A stretch of 41,696 bases of DNA, from assembly GCA_003427395.1 (NCBI GenBank), contig BFEA01000002.1, positions 7,185,301 through 7,226,996 of the forward strand, in the 5' to 3' direction. Both the position numbers and the translations under genes were made by a program. Shown here piece by piece: positions 1-10,898 of this stretch (its first letter is position 1; each line of letters starts with the position of its first letter). The notes beneath the pieces were generated by a model. The model saw only the letters and a program-made list of their open reading frames with translations. It searched no databases and was not told the origin of the DNA. Source of the stretch: Chara braunii (lineage: Eukaryota; Streptophyta; Charophyceae; Charales; Characeae).

Positions 1-2860
1 GTGGTCTCCTTCCATTCGAGGCCATAGTGCTCTGACGGTGGTGGCAGATGTCCCCATGAGAGAACATCATCGATCAAGCGGTATGTGAACGCATACTGTT
101 GAGGTTATTCAGACGAAATCACAAAAAAAAAAAAATACACATGAAGTTACTATATCCAGCAGCTCAACGATTATAGCACAACTTTTTAATAGGTTTGGTC
201 TGACGAAAAAGAATCATGCGTTCAACTTTCCCACTCGTCATGATTTCAAGCCTTTTTGAGTTGAAGTTAGACTTTTTCTAAGTTCTAAGTTTAGCACGGT
301 ATTATGCCTACAGAGGCCTGTCATGGTTAGCTTCTGTAAGTAAATACCACTGGTACCATGCAGATCAACAAGTGATCTAGTTCCTGGTCGAGGTTTGAAC
401 TCTCGGTTCGACCCCGCCTCAGCTATCGTCTCCCTTTAGCCTCTGACATGCGTTTTTATGCGTGTGGTTACTCATGTGGTTAACCCTCAATGCATAAGCA
501 TGATAGTGTCATCATCGGGGTAATCCAAATACTATCCCTCCGGCGGTCCTAACTACATAAAGTGTTTTTGTTTTTGTTTTTGAGATTACCTCGTGAAGTC
601 ATAATCATATGACTTACTCGACGGGATTGGTCTATGCAAGAGGTTTTCTGGAATCTGAGTAAGATTTTCAAAAAAGGGCGTCTAACCCTGGTAAATCTGT
701 CGTCCTCCACGCACTTCTGCCTCTTGCAAATCCAAACGCGCACGCTCGTCGTTGTCGAGTACCAGGGTTGTCGCTCACCCTCTTCGCACGACTCTAAAAA
801 TCTGAGTACTATATAGGGAGACCATCCGTGAGGCTAGTCTCCACAGTATGACCCTGAAAGGCCGACTGAGTCCAAACAAGTGTCTGGTCTCAGTATCTCG
901 GATCCGGATGACGCCGAAACGTCTGCCGGACGAGGTAATCATGATACTCACAATGACTCGTGAGAGACGTTTGAGATTACTCGCGTGGTGGAAATACAAG
1001 GTATATCTGAAAAACTCATCTTGAGTCCGGGCAGTATTTGCCCGGAAATCCGCGCGAGTAGTGGAAAAAAATCCCTCGCCATTTCGTTGTAGCCCGATGA
1101 AGTCAATCCATGCAGTAGGAGAATCGTCTCGAACCCGTAAAAGTTGCTCTGCTCATCTGATAAGATCGACATTATATGTGTCTCGCACCAGCAGGTACCT
1201 TGGGGCCGTCAAGTCGCGTAATGCTCCAGGCATTTGCGTGTCAGAACCAAAATTACATTAGTCACGTAGTCTTTCCCCGAGTTCGTCCTCCTCATCCTGC
1301 CAAGCATACTCAGAGAAAGGTTCAACCCGTAGGATACTGAACCTGTTGGCACGCACTCGCTTTGTATGGTATATTCCGAAGAAAATCCTTGTCGTTCGTT
1401 CAACCAAAGTACAGAGCGAACAAACGTCAACCTTATCTCGGAAATTTCGTTCATTCAAGGGTTTAATTCGTACGGTTGCATCACGACCAGATTCATGCTG
1501 GCGAAATCACGTTCGGGCAGTGGTGGCGCAAACTCATAGTAAAGATAGTCCAATCCAGCCTTTGACCTGAAAATAAGTCGTGTAGGGGGATTCCTCACGC
1601 TGCTACCCCAGAATCGTGGAATATCCTCTTCGGAGTGTAAGCTCATACGGATTAAAGACAACCCGTCCCGCTCTTTCTAATCTCTCTCCATTGCGATCAG
1701 GGGACTCAACCCATTCTACTGCCACGTCACGATTGAGAAAGAGGTGACAGACCGTCGTTCTTGCAGCCATTTGAAAAGACGAGAATGATTAAGTTAAAAT
1801 TTTTGTCACTGAAACTTATTCAGCCATCCATCTCCCTATTCGGATCGTGCTTCTTATGGCGCGACCGTCCACAAAAAGAGTGCCTAACTGCACTCTACTT
1901 GAACTTATTATGACATGAACTGGGTTGTTTATGGCACTAGTTCCCCATATGTCGATGACTCCTAATATGACCATCAAAAGGGTAAACTATAGCAGTTTCT
2001 CATTACGCAAAGCACCAAGAGTTCTAAGTCCGTCCGTGCAAACACTTTTGTCCATCCCCTAGGAGGTGGTCTGGGACACTCCTCCTCCTCGCCCGAGCAC
2101 AAGACTCGGATCTCAGAAGTCGGCCCGTCTCCACCGAATCGGCATGGTACCCCCCCGCAAAGCGGTCCACTCTGAGTCGATAACAGGACCGTCAACGAAC
2201 CCCCGCCCCAGATGCCTCCTAAAAAAAAGAGAAAGCACCTACACAGCGGACAAGCAAACTCCTGCCCCATGACGTCAACAGTAACTTAGACGAAAGAAAG
2301 AAAGAGTACAAAAAAGAAAGTCATTCAGACAGAAGGGCATAGACGAAGAAGTCATTCGGGAAAGAATAGGTGACCTTGGGAGAAAGTCTGTGTCCATCCA
2401 GGTTTCTCTTCTTTGTGATCGCTTGCTTTTCGTTGTCTTCTTTTCACTTTAGTTTACACGCATCCATAAGCATAGAGATGAGAAGACAACCATTCTTTCA
2501 CCATCGCCACCCTCGTCCATCTCAGTACACATGCCATACCTGCAATCAAACCAAGCCACAAATAGCCCACCATACAACCCTTTGCCATCGTCAGACTCTC
2601 CTTCACACAGGCAAACACACATGTCCTTTTCCTTTCTAATGAACGTTCAGAGAACTAGGGTCAAGCAAGTGTGGGTCCACACAGGTGTGAAGGGAACTGA
2701 ATCAGGTTAACTGGCCCTGAGTAAAGTTGAAGGGTATACCCAAGAAAACCGTATAGAAGTACGCTCTCCTGACGAGAAGGTTGTTGCACCCAGTTGTCAC
2801 CAAAGTGATCGACACCACTTCCTTTTACGACCGCTTGTCAGGGTACCCTCTCAGCACTGA
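1..2860. other. Stretch without recognisable gene; decayed coding-like patches
   Basis: I see no intact gene here. On the minus strand, from about 1,790 down to about 950, several short open frames follow one another with frame changes. One of them (1,458 to 1,258) ends in an acidic tail, WQDEEDELGERL. The look is that of an eroded coding sequence, but I do not recognise a family. A GGTTCGACCCC sequence near 406-416 matches a tRNA B box, but no matching A box sits at the usual distance. The part from about 2,280 to 2,860 is AG-rich then CT-rich and shows nothing identifiable. Confidence 0.3.
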
Positions 2861-2875
2861 TCACCTTGCAATAAT

Positions 2876-3222
2876 CTGGTAGTGTCTCCGCACTACCGCC
2901 GTAAAAACAGGAGTCGCCACCGCAAAAATCCGGCAGCGCTTTCGCACTACCGCTGAAAAAAACGGAGTTGCCGCCGAAAAAATCTGGCAGCGCTTCCGCA
3001 CTACCGCTGAAAAACCCGGGGTCGCCGCCGCAAAATCCCGGCAGCGCTTCCGCACCACCGCCAAAAAACCGGAGTCACCGCCGCAAAAATCCGGCAGCAC
3101 TTCCGCACGACCGCCGTAAAACTTAGTGTCGCGGCCGCAGAGATTCAGCAGCACCTCCTTACCACCGCCGTAGATCTTAGTGCCGCCGCCGCAAAAATTC
3201 AGCAGCACTTCCCCACCGCAGT
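2876..3222. repeat. Minisatellite, period about 60 bp, five to six units
   Basis: The units share the cores CGGCAGCGCTTCCGCACTAC and CGGAGTCGCCGCCGCAAAA, with substitutions between copies. Because the period is a multiple of three, the minus strand stays open over 2,861-3,340 and would encode about 20-residue repeats containing AVVRKRC. I regard that open frame as a by-product of the repeat and not as a gene. The core GGCAGCGCTTCC recurs in array A of the large inverted repeat and, more degenerately, near 31,850-32,450. Confidence 0.85.
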
Positions 3223-4621
3223 GAGAAAATGGCAGACCAAAATTAGTAAAATTTGGGCCCCAGGCCCAAATTCCACTTAGCCGCACTGCCGTAGTCCCGC
3301 AACGTCCCAGGGTCTGTCCTGTGGGACCAGCACCAGCCAAAGGGGAGGGGAGCAGAATGCTCCCTGCCTTGGCTATGGCTGGCCAACTCCTCCTTGCGCT
3401 CCTCTGCAGGTCTCCAGCTTCCTCCTCACGTTGCCCTCAGGCAGCGGCTCCAGCAGCCAGCAACACTCAAGTGTGTTCGTCACACACTGGCAGCACGAGT
3501 GCATTGTGTGGCAGTTGGGGGGCAGCTGCCTGTTTTATATTGGCTGAGGAGGGTTGGGCGTCACTCCAACCCCCAGGCAAAATCGCGGGCTCACTGTGAG
3601 CCCTTGATCTGCCAGGATCCAAGGTTGACTGTGGCCGCACCACAACCACAACCTTAATGTGGGGCAGTTTCTTTAACTGCCCTATTTTCTTTTTCTTTTT
3701 CTTTTTCCCAGCTATCTCGGAATCTGGCGAGATGGTTGGGCTCCTGCCATTTCCAAATCTGCTTTTGTTTTATTTTTCTGATAAAGGGTTGAAAAGATAC
3801 TACCCTTTTCAGTTTGATGTATCCGGACCCTTTTTCCAGGGTTGATACATCGTGGAAAAGTCTGTACCTAGCCTTTTCCTTAGTGGCCCTTCAATTTTCA
3901 GGCTCCCTTCAAAAATGGGAGCCTGACAGTTACCTCAGGCAGCTTCTGCCAGAGGTAGCACCACGTGAGGACAAGTGTCCTCACAAAAAAAAAAACAAAG
4001 AAAAGAAAAGAAAAAGAAAAAAAAACAAAAAAAAAACAACCCCCTCAACTGCAGTGCTCCTGGCCGTGATTTGAGTCGGGAGCATGCAATTTCCGGCCAA
4101 CAGTTCACTCTTACCCTCTGCTGTCCTCCCCTAAAAACGGGGAGGACAGTTGTCAGGTTGGGAGGAGCAGGTCCTCCTCCTCCCAACCACCCCGTTTCTC
4201 TCTCTCTCCCCCTCTTCAATTCCCTCAGTCCCTTTCCCATGCGCGCACGCTGTGAGCCGCGAGATCTGAGATCTCGCGGCCACAGTTACTCTTCGTAAAA
4301 CAAACTGGGAGCTTTTGTGCTCCCACACATTCTGAGAATACTGTATTTTCTTTTGTTTCACGAGGCAGTTGCCTCATTTTTGTTTTGCTTTTTTTTTTTT
4401 TTTTTTTTTTTTTTTTGTTTTTGTTTTTATTCGTTTCAGCCCCCTTTGTTTTCCCTGTTTGGTCGAGCTTCTACAGCTCACGAATGGGGAGGGGGGGGGA
4501 AATCAACAACAACAAAAAAAAACAAAAACTTACCTGAAGGATGTACCTCGCCAGGCCATATAGGTAGATTCGTTCGATTTTGTTCATCATGTGGTTGGCT
4601 TCCTCGTTGAGGAGCCAACCT

Positions 4622-4646
4622 TAGGTAGGTAGGTAGGTAGGTAGGC
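4622..4646. repeat. (GGTA)n microsatellite
   Basis: About six copies of AGGT/GGTA lie between the hairpin at 4,593-4,620 and a CT microsatellite at about 4,650-4,673. Confidence 0.9.
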
Positions 4647-4718
4647 GGTCCTCTCCTCTCTCTCTCTCTCTCTGCCTGAACCTAGACGTTATCGGCGCCG
4701 GGTTCAGGCGCAGAGGCT

Positions 4719-4771
4719 GACTGTCGAGGTCCAACCTTCTGATGAGTCGGTGAGAAGCCGACGAAACGGTT
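4719..4771 (+). ncRNA. Type III hammerhead ribozyme
   Basis: A self-cleaving RNA motif. All invariant core bases are present: CTGATGA at 4,739-4,745, GAA at 4,763-4,765 followed by A15.1 at 4,766, and T16.1 C17 at 4,724-4,725. Stem II is perfect (GTCGG 4,746-4,750 with CCGAC 4,758-4,762, 7-base loop). Stem I is GAGGT 4,726-4,730 with ACCTT 4,734-4,738 (3-base loop, one G-U pair). Stem III pairs GACTGT 4,719-4,724 with ACGGTT 4,766-4,771, including wobbles, and is the open stem, which makes it type III. Cleavage is predicted after C4,725. Type III hammerheads with a short stem III are known from plant retrozymes; I see no LTR, tRNA primer-binding site or second hammerhead here. The motif lies inside the hairpin chain. 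Activity is an inference, and the tiny stem I loop may make cleavage slow. Confidence 0.8.
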
Positions 4772-4920
4772 TGGCATATCATGATCCGTTCGTCAAAACG
4801 AACGGGTGCTATATATAAGAAGAAGAAAATAATAAAAAGAAGAACAAATTTAAACAAAAAACTAAAAAAAAAAGACAAAATCTAAAAAGAATCTAAAGCA
4901 AAATCTAGGAGAACGAAAAA

Positions 4921-4929
4921 ACTTACCTC
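4921..4929. repeat. Left target-site duplication of LINE A
   Basis: ACTTACCTC here is identical to 11,288-11,296. With the preceding A run the match is AAAAAACTTACCTC, although on the right side the As merge with the poly(A) tail. It marks the left boundary of the LINE insertion. Confidence 0.75.
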
Positions 4930-4934
4930 TTTCT

Positions 4935-5926
4935 AGCCAGTAATGGTCCGCGTATGCATCTTGCCCCAGCTATGACTCTTTAAAAGCTATGTCTTCCTTC
5001 AACTGTCTTTCTTTTCTATTCCTGTTCCCTGCTTTGATCTGTGAGAACACGTTAAGAATTTCCGAAATGATCCCGATTCCTACATCCGGCCAGTCCTCTT
5101 CCCTGTTGAAGAGCGACTTAGCTTTCTGCCAGTCCTTCATGTGATTGGTGACCCAGTTCTTAATACCATTGTCTTTTAAGTTGTTTACATTTAACCGGAA
5201 TGACTCTCTGAACTGCCTCACCTGGTCTCCGGAGATTACACCCATCAGAACTGGGTAATGATCAGAGAGGCAAAGTATCTGAAAGTCTGCCCATATGCAT
5301 TTATCCCATATTGCCCCTCCCGGCCGAGGTCACGGCAAACCAAGTGAAGCCACTAGTCTCAGGGTTCAACACCCGAAATACGTATGTTAAACTTTGTGAG
5401 CTCATAAATTCCAGTAGTAATTTAGAATCCGCTCTCAAGGGATCGAGCTTAAATGTGTCTAATCCCGAGGTTAGGATAGTGTTCCAATCGGCCACTAGTA
5501 GAAGATGCTCCTGGTCAGGGATAAAAGCTGGGAGGTTTGCGAAAATTATATTCTCTGTTTATACTCTATGGGAGCATATATGGACATCACTGCCCAATCT
5601 TCTTCTTCAATTGTGAATTTAACCCACACAAATCGACCCTTTGCATCTGCAAAAGAGTCAATTATCTCAGTCTCTAGGTCCCTGTGTATTAGTATGGCAG
5701 TTCCTCCCCTCGTCCCCTCTGCCGGGGCCCAAAATTGTGGGCCCTTCCACCAGTTCCTTGCCTCGGTTATGTTATCAATGTTCATTTTCGTTTCATGTAT
5801 GCAAGCCACGTGTACTGCCTCTAAATGACACCAAGAGGCCAATCGACTGCGCTTCTGACGTTGTGTAGTGTCGCCCAGGCCCTGCAAATTCCAAGATGCC
5901 AACCGAATCCTACTAAGCAGAACCAT
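4935..5926 (-). pseudogene. LINE A ORF2 5' part: AP-type endonuclease, broken
   Basis: The N-terminal endonuclease domain of a LINE ORF2, which nicks target DNA to start reverse transcription. Motifs in order on the minus strand: WNLQGLG near the start, HETK with the catalytic Glu, SIYAPIEY, then after a frame change VADWNTILTSGLDTF (the D-x-N motif), and after another frame change LCLSDHYPVLMG, the catalytic SDH motif (about 5,230-5,260). Downstream comes a helical linker, including DWQKAKSLFNREEDW, running to about 4,935 with a stop after IAFKES. The start at 5,926 (MVLLSRIRLASWN) fits the usual ORF2 beginning. At least two frameshifts make it non-functional. The reading ends at the insertion edge, and the continuation of ORF2 is on the plus strand from about 8,766. 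Confidence 0.85.
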
Positions 5927-6017
5927 GGGACCCAGCCCTTGGTTCGCCCTGCTTTTGGATCGAACACTTTTGTAGAATTGTTGTTAGCAGGTCGTCTTCT
6001 TCCTGCCTATCTAAGTG

Positions 6018-8322
6018 TCAGGATTGCTGCAGCGTCTCAGAGAATCCAGGTGAGGTAACCTCTTCTTTCTTATCTAAGTTATGTAACCAATTAGCAATCT
6101 CCAATCCTGACACATTCTCTGCTATGCGTACTTTCCCTGGGATCTCACTACCCGGAGTGGTAAAACTCTCGAGGGGCAGCCATCTTGGTGAGATTAAGTT
6201 CAGACTTCTCTGAGAATCCTTATCCATGTGCAGGTTGAGGAACGCGAAGAAAAGATTAAGCTTCGCCCCCCCCCCCCCCCCAGAATTACTGTGTGACGTC
6301 CCATTCGAGGCTCCGGGACATATCCCACTGGGCAAACATTGTTCGTCAGATGTCTCGCTGCATCAATAAAATAGGATTCCACGAGATTACCTTCCACCTT
6401 ATACATAGGAAGTTCCAAGGAAGAGTCGGGAGTCTGTCTCGTTAACAACATCGGCCCCTTATCTGATGGTAGACAGATCAGGGGGACAAGGTAGTTATCT
6501 ACCTTTCCCTTGTCGTTCCTGGTGACTGTGACCATTGGGCGTGCTTTGGCCAAGGTCTAACGCATCTCTGCACCTTTTAACTTACTTTTTACGTCCCTTC
6601 TACCCTGCGCATCCGCGGAGTATGGTGCAGGTCTGAGCGCCCCCTTCCTCTGCTTCTTTGAGGGGGATCCTGGGCCCGTGCTTTCTCCTAGTAACCGTAC
6701 CTGAGCGGAGATTATTGGTTCGGAAAGTAAAGGATCTGTCATTTCCTCCTCCCAATCATTCCCCTGAGCTCTACCATCCGTGAGGACGCCTATCTCCCCG
6801 GGGAGAAACATTCTAGCTTCATCGGTTCCTGCCTCTGAGGGCTTCCCATTCAGATCAACCGTCCCGGGTCGTACATTGTGATCCTGAATTTTTGGAAGGT
6901 ATAGGGCGTTCTCATAAGCCGAGAAGTCGACTGGTTCGAGAGCAGGATCCTTCCCTCCCTGCGGCCCAGGTAAGTTACCGAGACGGCAGGCGATAGGGGA
7001 TCTCTCTCTCTCTCTTTCCTTTCCCCTCCCGGCTAAGTCCTGCTCGCTCTCTGCTTCTCTTTCCCCTTCTTTCCTTCCTTCGGCTATCGCCATTTCCCTC
7101 TTTCGTACGTCCTCTCCTTCCATCTCTTCGTCCTTATCGTTTCCCCCTTCCCTTTCCCACCGTTCACGTTCCAAAAACCTTTCTCTTTCCATTGTTTTCT
7201 CCCTCACCCTTTCCTCCTCTTCTTGTTTCAATCTCTCTTCTGCCCGTCGTCTTTCTTCTCTTCTTCTCAGTTCCTCTGCCTTCTGCATTTCCAGCTCCCT
7301 TTCTCTTTTTTTTGCCTCCTCCTGCTCTCTCTCCTTCTCTTTCTCCCTTTCGATCTCACTTTCCTTGGCTTTCTCTTTTTCTCTTTCCTCCGCCCATCTC
7401 TCGTAATCATCTGGATCGCCCTGAACCGACTCCTTTTCGGCAGTTTTTTGTTTCCTCCATCTGCCTGGGCAATCCGGGTCATCCTCTGAGTGGAAGTATT
7501 GTCCGCGGACAGGACACCAGTCAGTCGTGGCACATGCCACCTCAATCGTTACCTCTGTACCTCTACCATCGGGGATGCCGATGAGCAGATATGGAGTGTA
7601 TTTGTTCCTAGCCGAGGGTTCCAGATCTATTCTTACATTGTGGAGCTCCGGCTCATGAGGTCTTTTCGTGAAGGGGTGGGTTTTTAAGACTCTCCCGAAC
7701 GCTTTCTCCACTGCCTCCTCTATGACAGGCATCGCTGCAGCCGGAATCTGTAAACACCTGACCCAGAAGCACGGATACTTGTTAGTTTCCCTCCAATACT
7801 GCAGCTCCGATTCAGTCATCCAAGGTTTAAATGTCAGCCTGTGCACTTTCCCGTCTAACTCGATCTCGTCTATGCTCTTGAGCAATAAATACTCAGCAAT
7901 TTCTTTTGTGCTTATTATATACGAGATTAGATTACGACCTTCGTTTTTAAATAGCCCTCTTCTCGGCTTCGAGCCTAACATCAAGCTCCCGATCCACGTG
8001 TTCTCATAGGCTCTGATAATTTTTTTTTTAAGCCTACTGAGAAGGAATCCGACTCTTGACCGAAAAAGATAGCGACGATGTGCTCCATCAGGCACTCAGA
8101 TTGGGTTGTGTAAGCCTGCAGTGAGATGTTTACTTTCACATAGTCTTCACCTCTCTCGATTTGGTCGGGGAGATCGCTGATTAGGCCTTTGGAAAGTATA
8201 CCCTCGTGATAGCATTCTCGCATCGTTTGTGCGAGGCGGTCCTTATCCATCTGTAAGGGGGATATTACTCCCCCCCCTCCCATTTCCGATTCTGGTTCCA
8301 TTCCACGTCGGATCCAGCCCAA
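6018..8322 (-). pseudogene. LINE A ORF1: RNA-binding-like protein with charged coil, broken
   Basis: The first ORF of LINE A, probably the nucleic-acid-binding protein of its RNP. It reads from MGWIRRGMEPESE (8,322) with a frame change near the T10 run at 8,020-8,029. A region around FKPWMTESELQYWRET and CFWVRCLQIPAAAMPV (about 7,740-7,850) resembles the DUF4283/RRM-like domain of plant LINE ORF1 proteins; this likeness is judged by eye. A Cys-rich patch, CPVRGQYFHSEDDPDCP, follows. Then comes a long Glu/Arg-rich probable coiled coil (about 7,000-7,430) with many ERE and EKE runs. The frame continues past a single TAG at about 6,557-6,559 into LAKARPMVTVTRNDKG, and breaks again at the C16 run at 6,266-6,281. 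The last segment ends near 6,018. Two of the three breaks are homopolymer slips, so the copy may be fairly young. Confidence 0.7.
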
Positions 8323-8765
8323 AGTATTAATCTACTCGAGTTAGGCTACAATCTCTTTTGAGTTAGTGGTGCTAGCAAATACCTACTCCCCTTGCTAAAG
8401 TCCGTCTGCCTCTGTTAAACTAGAACAAGTCTCACTCCCTTGGGGTTTGCAACCAGGACTGATAGGGAATTACCTTGAAGCTGTCGGAGCATCGATCGTC
8501 TTCCTCAATAACAACGCATCTCGGGCCTGCTCCCGCAGGCACGAGCCATAAGCAGTCTCTTCGGCATAATCCATGACAGGTTACCTCATGCTCCCGTGTG
8601 AATACTTAGTCCTTGGGATTTACATAACTTTAAAAGTAGCCATCCAGGGAGATCGCCCAGGGATCATGCTTCAGAGCGCACCGCGCAACCAACCCACTCA
8701 AGGGTCGGTTCGAGCATCATCTCATGTCGGCATAGCTCAGCTATGGCGACTACTGTTCGAGGTAT
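8323..8765 (-). other. Probable LINE A 5' UTR and inversion junction
   Basis: No open frame of note. By position this should be the 5' untranslated leader of LINE A on the minus strand, ending at the junction where the plus-strand ORF2 continuation starts (around 8,765, reading RALLLELEAVEM). The exact breakpoint cannot be fixed by eye. Confidence 0.5.
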
Positions 8766-10898
8766 ACTCATTCCCTCGATAGAGCGCTGCTCTTGGAACT
8801 TGAGGCGGTAGAAATGAAACGTCAAGCACAATGGTTAAAATGGCTAAATCTGAGAGGAATTACGGGGTACGATAGAATGACGAAGACCACATTTAGATCC
8901 TTGATACTCCATCAGACGAAACCAATGATGAGACAGTTAAAGCACCCACTTTTATTGGACAATCCACTGGCGGAAGCAACACAGCAAATGTGCGAATACG
9001 CCCGAGACTATTTTGCTGATATTCTGACCTCTAGACTCCCAGACACGGACTTTGACACAGACTTGTCTCTTGGATCAGAATTCTGGGACAGAACAAATTT
9101 ATCCATCTCTAGGCAGGGAAGATTAGACATGGATAGACCGTTCTCGGTGGAAGAGTTGGGCGAAGCAGTCAAGGACTCAAGGAACTGAAGAAAGGCAAAT
9201 GCCCGGGCATGGACGGCCTTCCCGCCGAATTTGGGCTGGGCCTGCTGGACCCAAGGCAACTAAAGAAACAATTGCACAACCAAGAACAGAAGGTGGGTTG
9301 GGCCTGCTAGACCCAAGACAACAGTACATTGCTTTATTGGAAAAATGGCTGATTAAGGCAATGTTTGATAACGAGGATAAGATTTGGATCAAATTAGCAG
9401 AATATATACTGGGAACTGAGTGGGAGTTGGAAAACCACAAGGCAGTGTGGCGATGCGTGCTGATACCTTCCTTTTTGAACAGACGGATAAAATCACAAGT
9501 TTGAAAATCCATTCTTACTGCATGGCAAAAAATCAGATCGACAGAACATGTCCCTCCGTTGTCGAAGGGTCAAGTGTTAAATGAACTCCTTTTTGACAAC
9601 GATGCTATCCTACAATAGGACGGAACACCCTTTTCAGCAGCGCAGGCACCAGGCAGTTTTGGTAAGAGTTGGTGTGCGAAAGGTATTTTGATGATCAAGG
9701 ACATCTGGGATGAACAAGCTCAAGATTGGATCACGGGACAAAACCTTAGACTCCATCTCCCCAGACTACATAATGTCCGGGTCCATTTTGCAGCGCTGAA
9801 AGCTGCTATCCCTCAAGCTTGGAAAACACTTTTAAGGGGAGGGAATTTATCTGTTGCTAACCTATGGCTAAGAGCACCTACGGGTGAAGAGAAGTTCTGG
9901 AGAGTAACAGGGGTCAACCCTCACCAGGGCAAGAGGATACAAGAGTGGAAGCCACATGGACATGCGTCTAAAACTCTGGAACTGGATAGGGCACTCGAAC
10001 TGGTAGAAGAAAGAATAGTGCCTACAATCAGTAATCTGGATGAAGTGAGAGTTGGGGTCACCAGGGACAAAATAGGTAAGGAGACATGCAAAGGGGGAGT
10101 TTCGACTGATCAGTATAAGATGGAACCATACACCTATGGCTGAAAAATAAAAAGTCAGCAGGGTAACGTGGTCCCACTGGTACAATATTCTACGAAGACG
10201 GGTAGAGAATTGATGAGATCTAGAGTAAGGAAGACCCCTTCAGCAGTGGCCTGCAGAAGATGGGACGAATACTGTCCTAGCCTGATGACGGAACGTAACC
10301 TATACTGTTTGTGGTCTCAACTGAAAAAAGCGACAAATCAGAAGACAACGGCGTTATTGTGGCTACAATCTCTTCAGGTGGTGGTCTCGGTCACATGGCT
10401 TTCTACTAAAGGTATGGAGATTTCCCAAACCTGCTCTCGATGTCAGTGGGCTTGGGAAACTACAGTGCACTTGTGGATTCACTGTTCAGTATCAATTAGA
10501 CTGTGGCAGTGGTGGCGCCGCCACTGGAAGGCCATCACGGCACAGGTCTCGCCCCAAACGGTAGAATGGACAGATAGCTGGATTTTGACAGGGAAATCAG
10601 AAACAACGGGATCATATTCCAAGGGCTGGGACTACATAGCGCAAACATGCAGAGGAATACTAACGGAGGTAATTTGGCAGGTAAGGAATGCTGCCTGTTT
10701 TCAGGGTGAGCACTGGTCATTTCCACACACACTGGTTACGGTAAAGGCTCAGATAAGGAAGGTGATGAGAGCAGATTGGCACACGAAGAATGAATTTTGG
10801 TTTTTTAACACATGGGCTATAGAGAGTCGACTGGCAAGGATTTCAGAGAAATCTGAATTAGTGATAGGACCTTGGTTAAGTTTAGGAGGAAGTTAGTC
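8766..10898 (+). pseudogene. LINE A ORF2 3' part: RT remnant and C-terminal zinc finger
   Basis: The part after the endonuclease. It begins LLLELEAVEMKRQAQWLKWL and reaches the RT opening motif GKCPGMDGLPAEF (about 9,197-9,232, after a 1-nt frame change near 9,180). It then jumps directly to GLGLLDPRQ, a motif that normally lies beyond the RT palm, so most of the RT core, including motifs A to C, is deleted. GLGLLDPRQ occurs twice (9,234-9,260 and 9,296-9,321). The remainder is readable in blocks: 9,199-9,504, 9,688-10,143 and 10,168-10,896. The last carries CSRCQWAWETTVHLWIHC (CxxC...HxxxxC, zf-RVT-like, about 10,430-10,480). Stops at 9,502 (TGA), 9,615 (TAG) and 10,141 (TGA) sit where Trp or Gln would fit. 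The copy cannot be active. Confidence 0.85.

Larger units (their letters stand above)
3430..4929 (+). repeat. Chain of diverse perfect hairpins, part 1
   Basis: This non-coding stretch is packed with short inverted repeats of different sequence. Examples (arm/arm): 3,470-3,476/3,482-3,488; 3,662-3,669/3,675-3,682; 3,816-3,823/3,844-3,851; 3,899-3,907/3,917-3,925 (9 bp); 3,965-3,972/3,977-3,984; 4,121-4,131/4,139-4,149 (11 bp); 4,156-4,166/4,178-4,188 (11 bp); 4,257-4,267/4,269-4,279; 4,306-4,312/4,319-4,325; 4,593-4,605/4,609-4,620; 4,674-4,682/4,701-4,709; 4,786-4,793/4,798-4,805. A-rich runs lie at 3,985-4,038, 4,511-4,526 and 4,818-4,921, and a poly-T run at about 4,390-4,416. Two A-rich runs are followed by ACTTACCT (4,527 and 4,921). 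The stems are unrelated to one another, so this is not an ordinary tandem repeat. I do not recognise a published element. The chain resumes at 11,297 after the LINE insertion. Confidence 0.8.

Noticed and set aside
395-425. tRNA gene at GGTTCGACCCC
   Set aside because: Only a B-box match; the T stem pairs poorly and no A box or acceptor stem is found.
2861-3340. 159-codon minus-strand frame over the minisatellite
   Set aside because: It is open only because the repeat period is a multiple of three; no known domain, and the start lies outside the repeat without support.
7192-7584. Plus-strand frames opposite LINE A ORF1
   Set aside because: Shadow of the Glu/Arg-rich coding strand, giving Ser/Pro/Phe-rich nonsense.
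10281-10300. Second hammerhead at CTGATGACGGAAC
   Set aside because: No room for stem II between CTGATGA and GAA, and it lies in LINE coding sequence.
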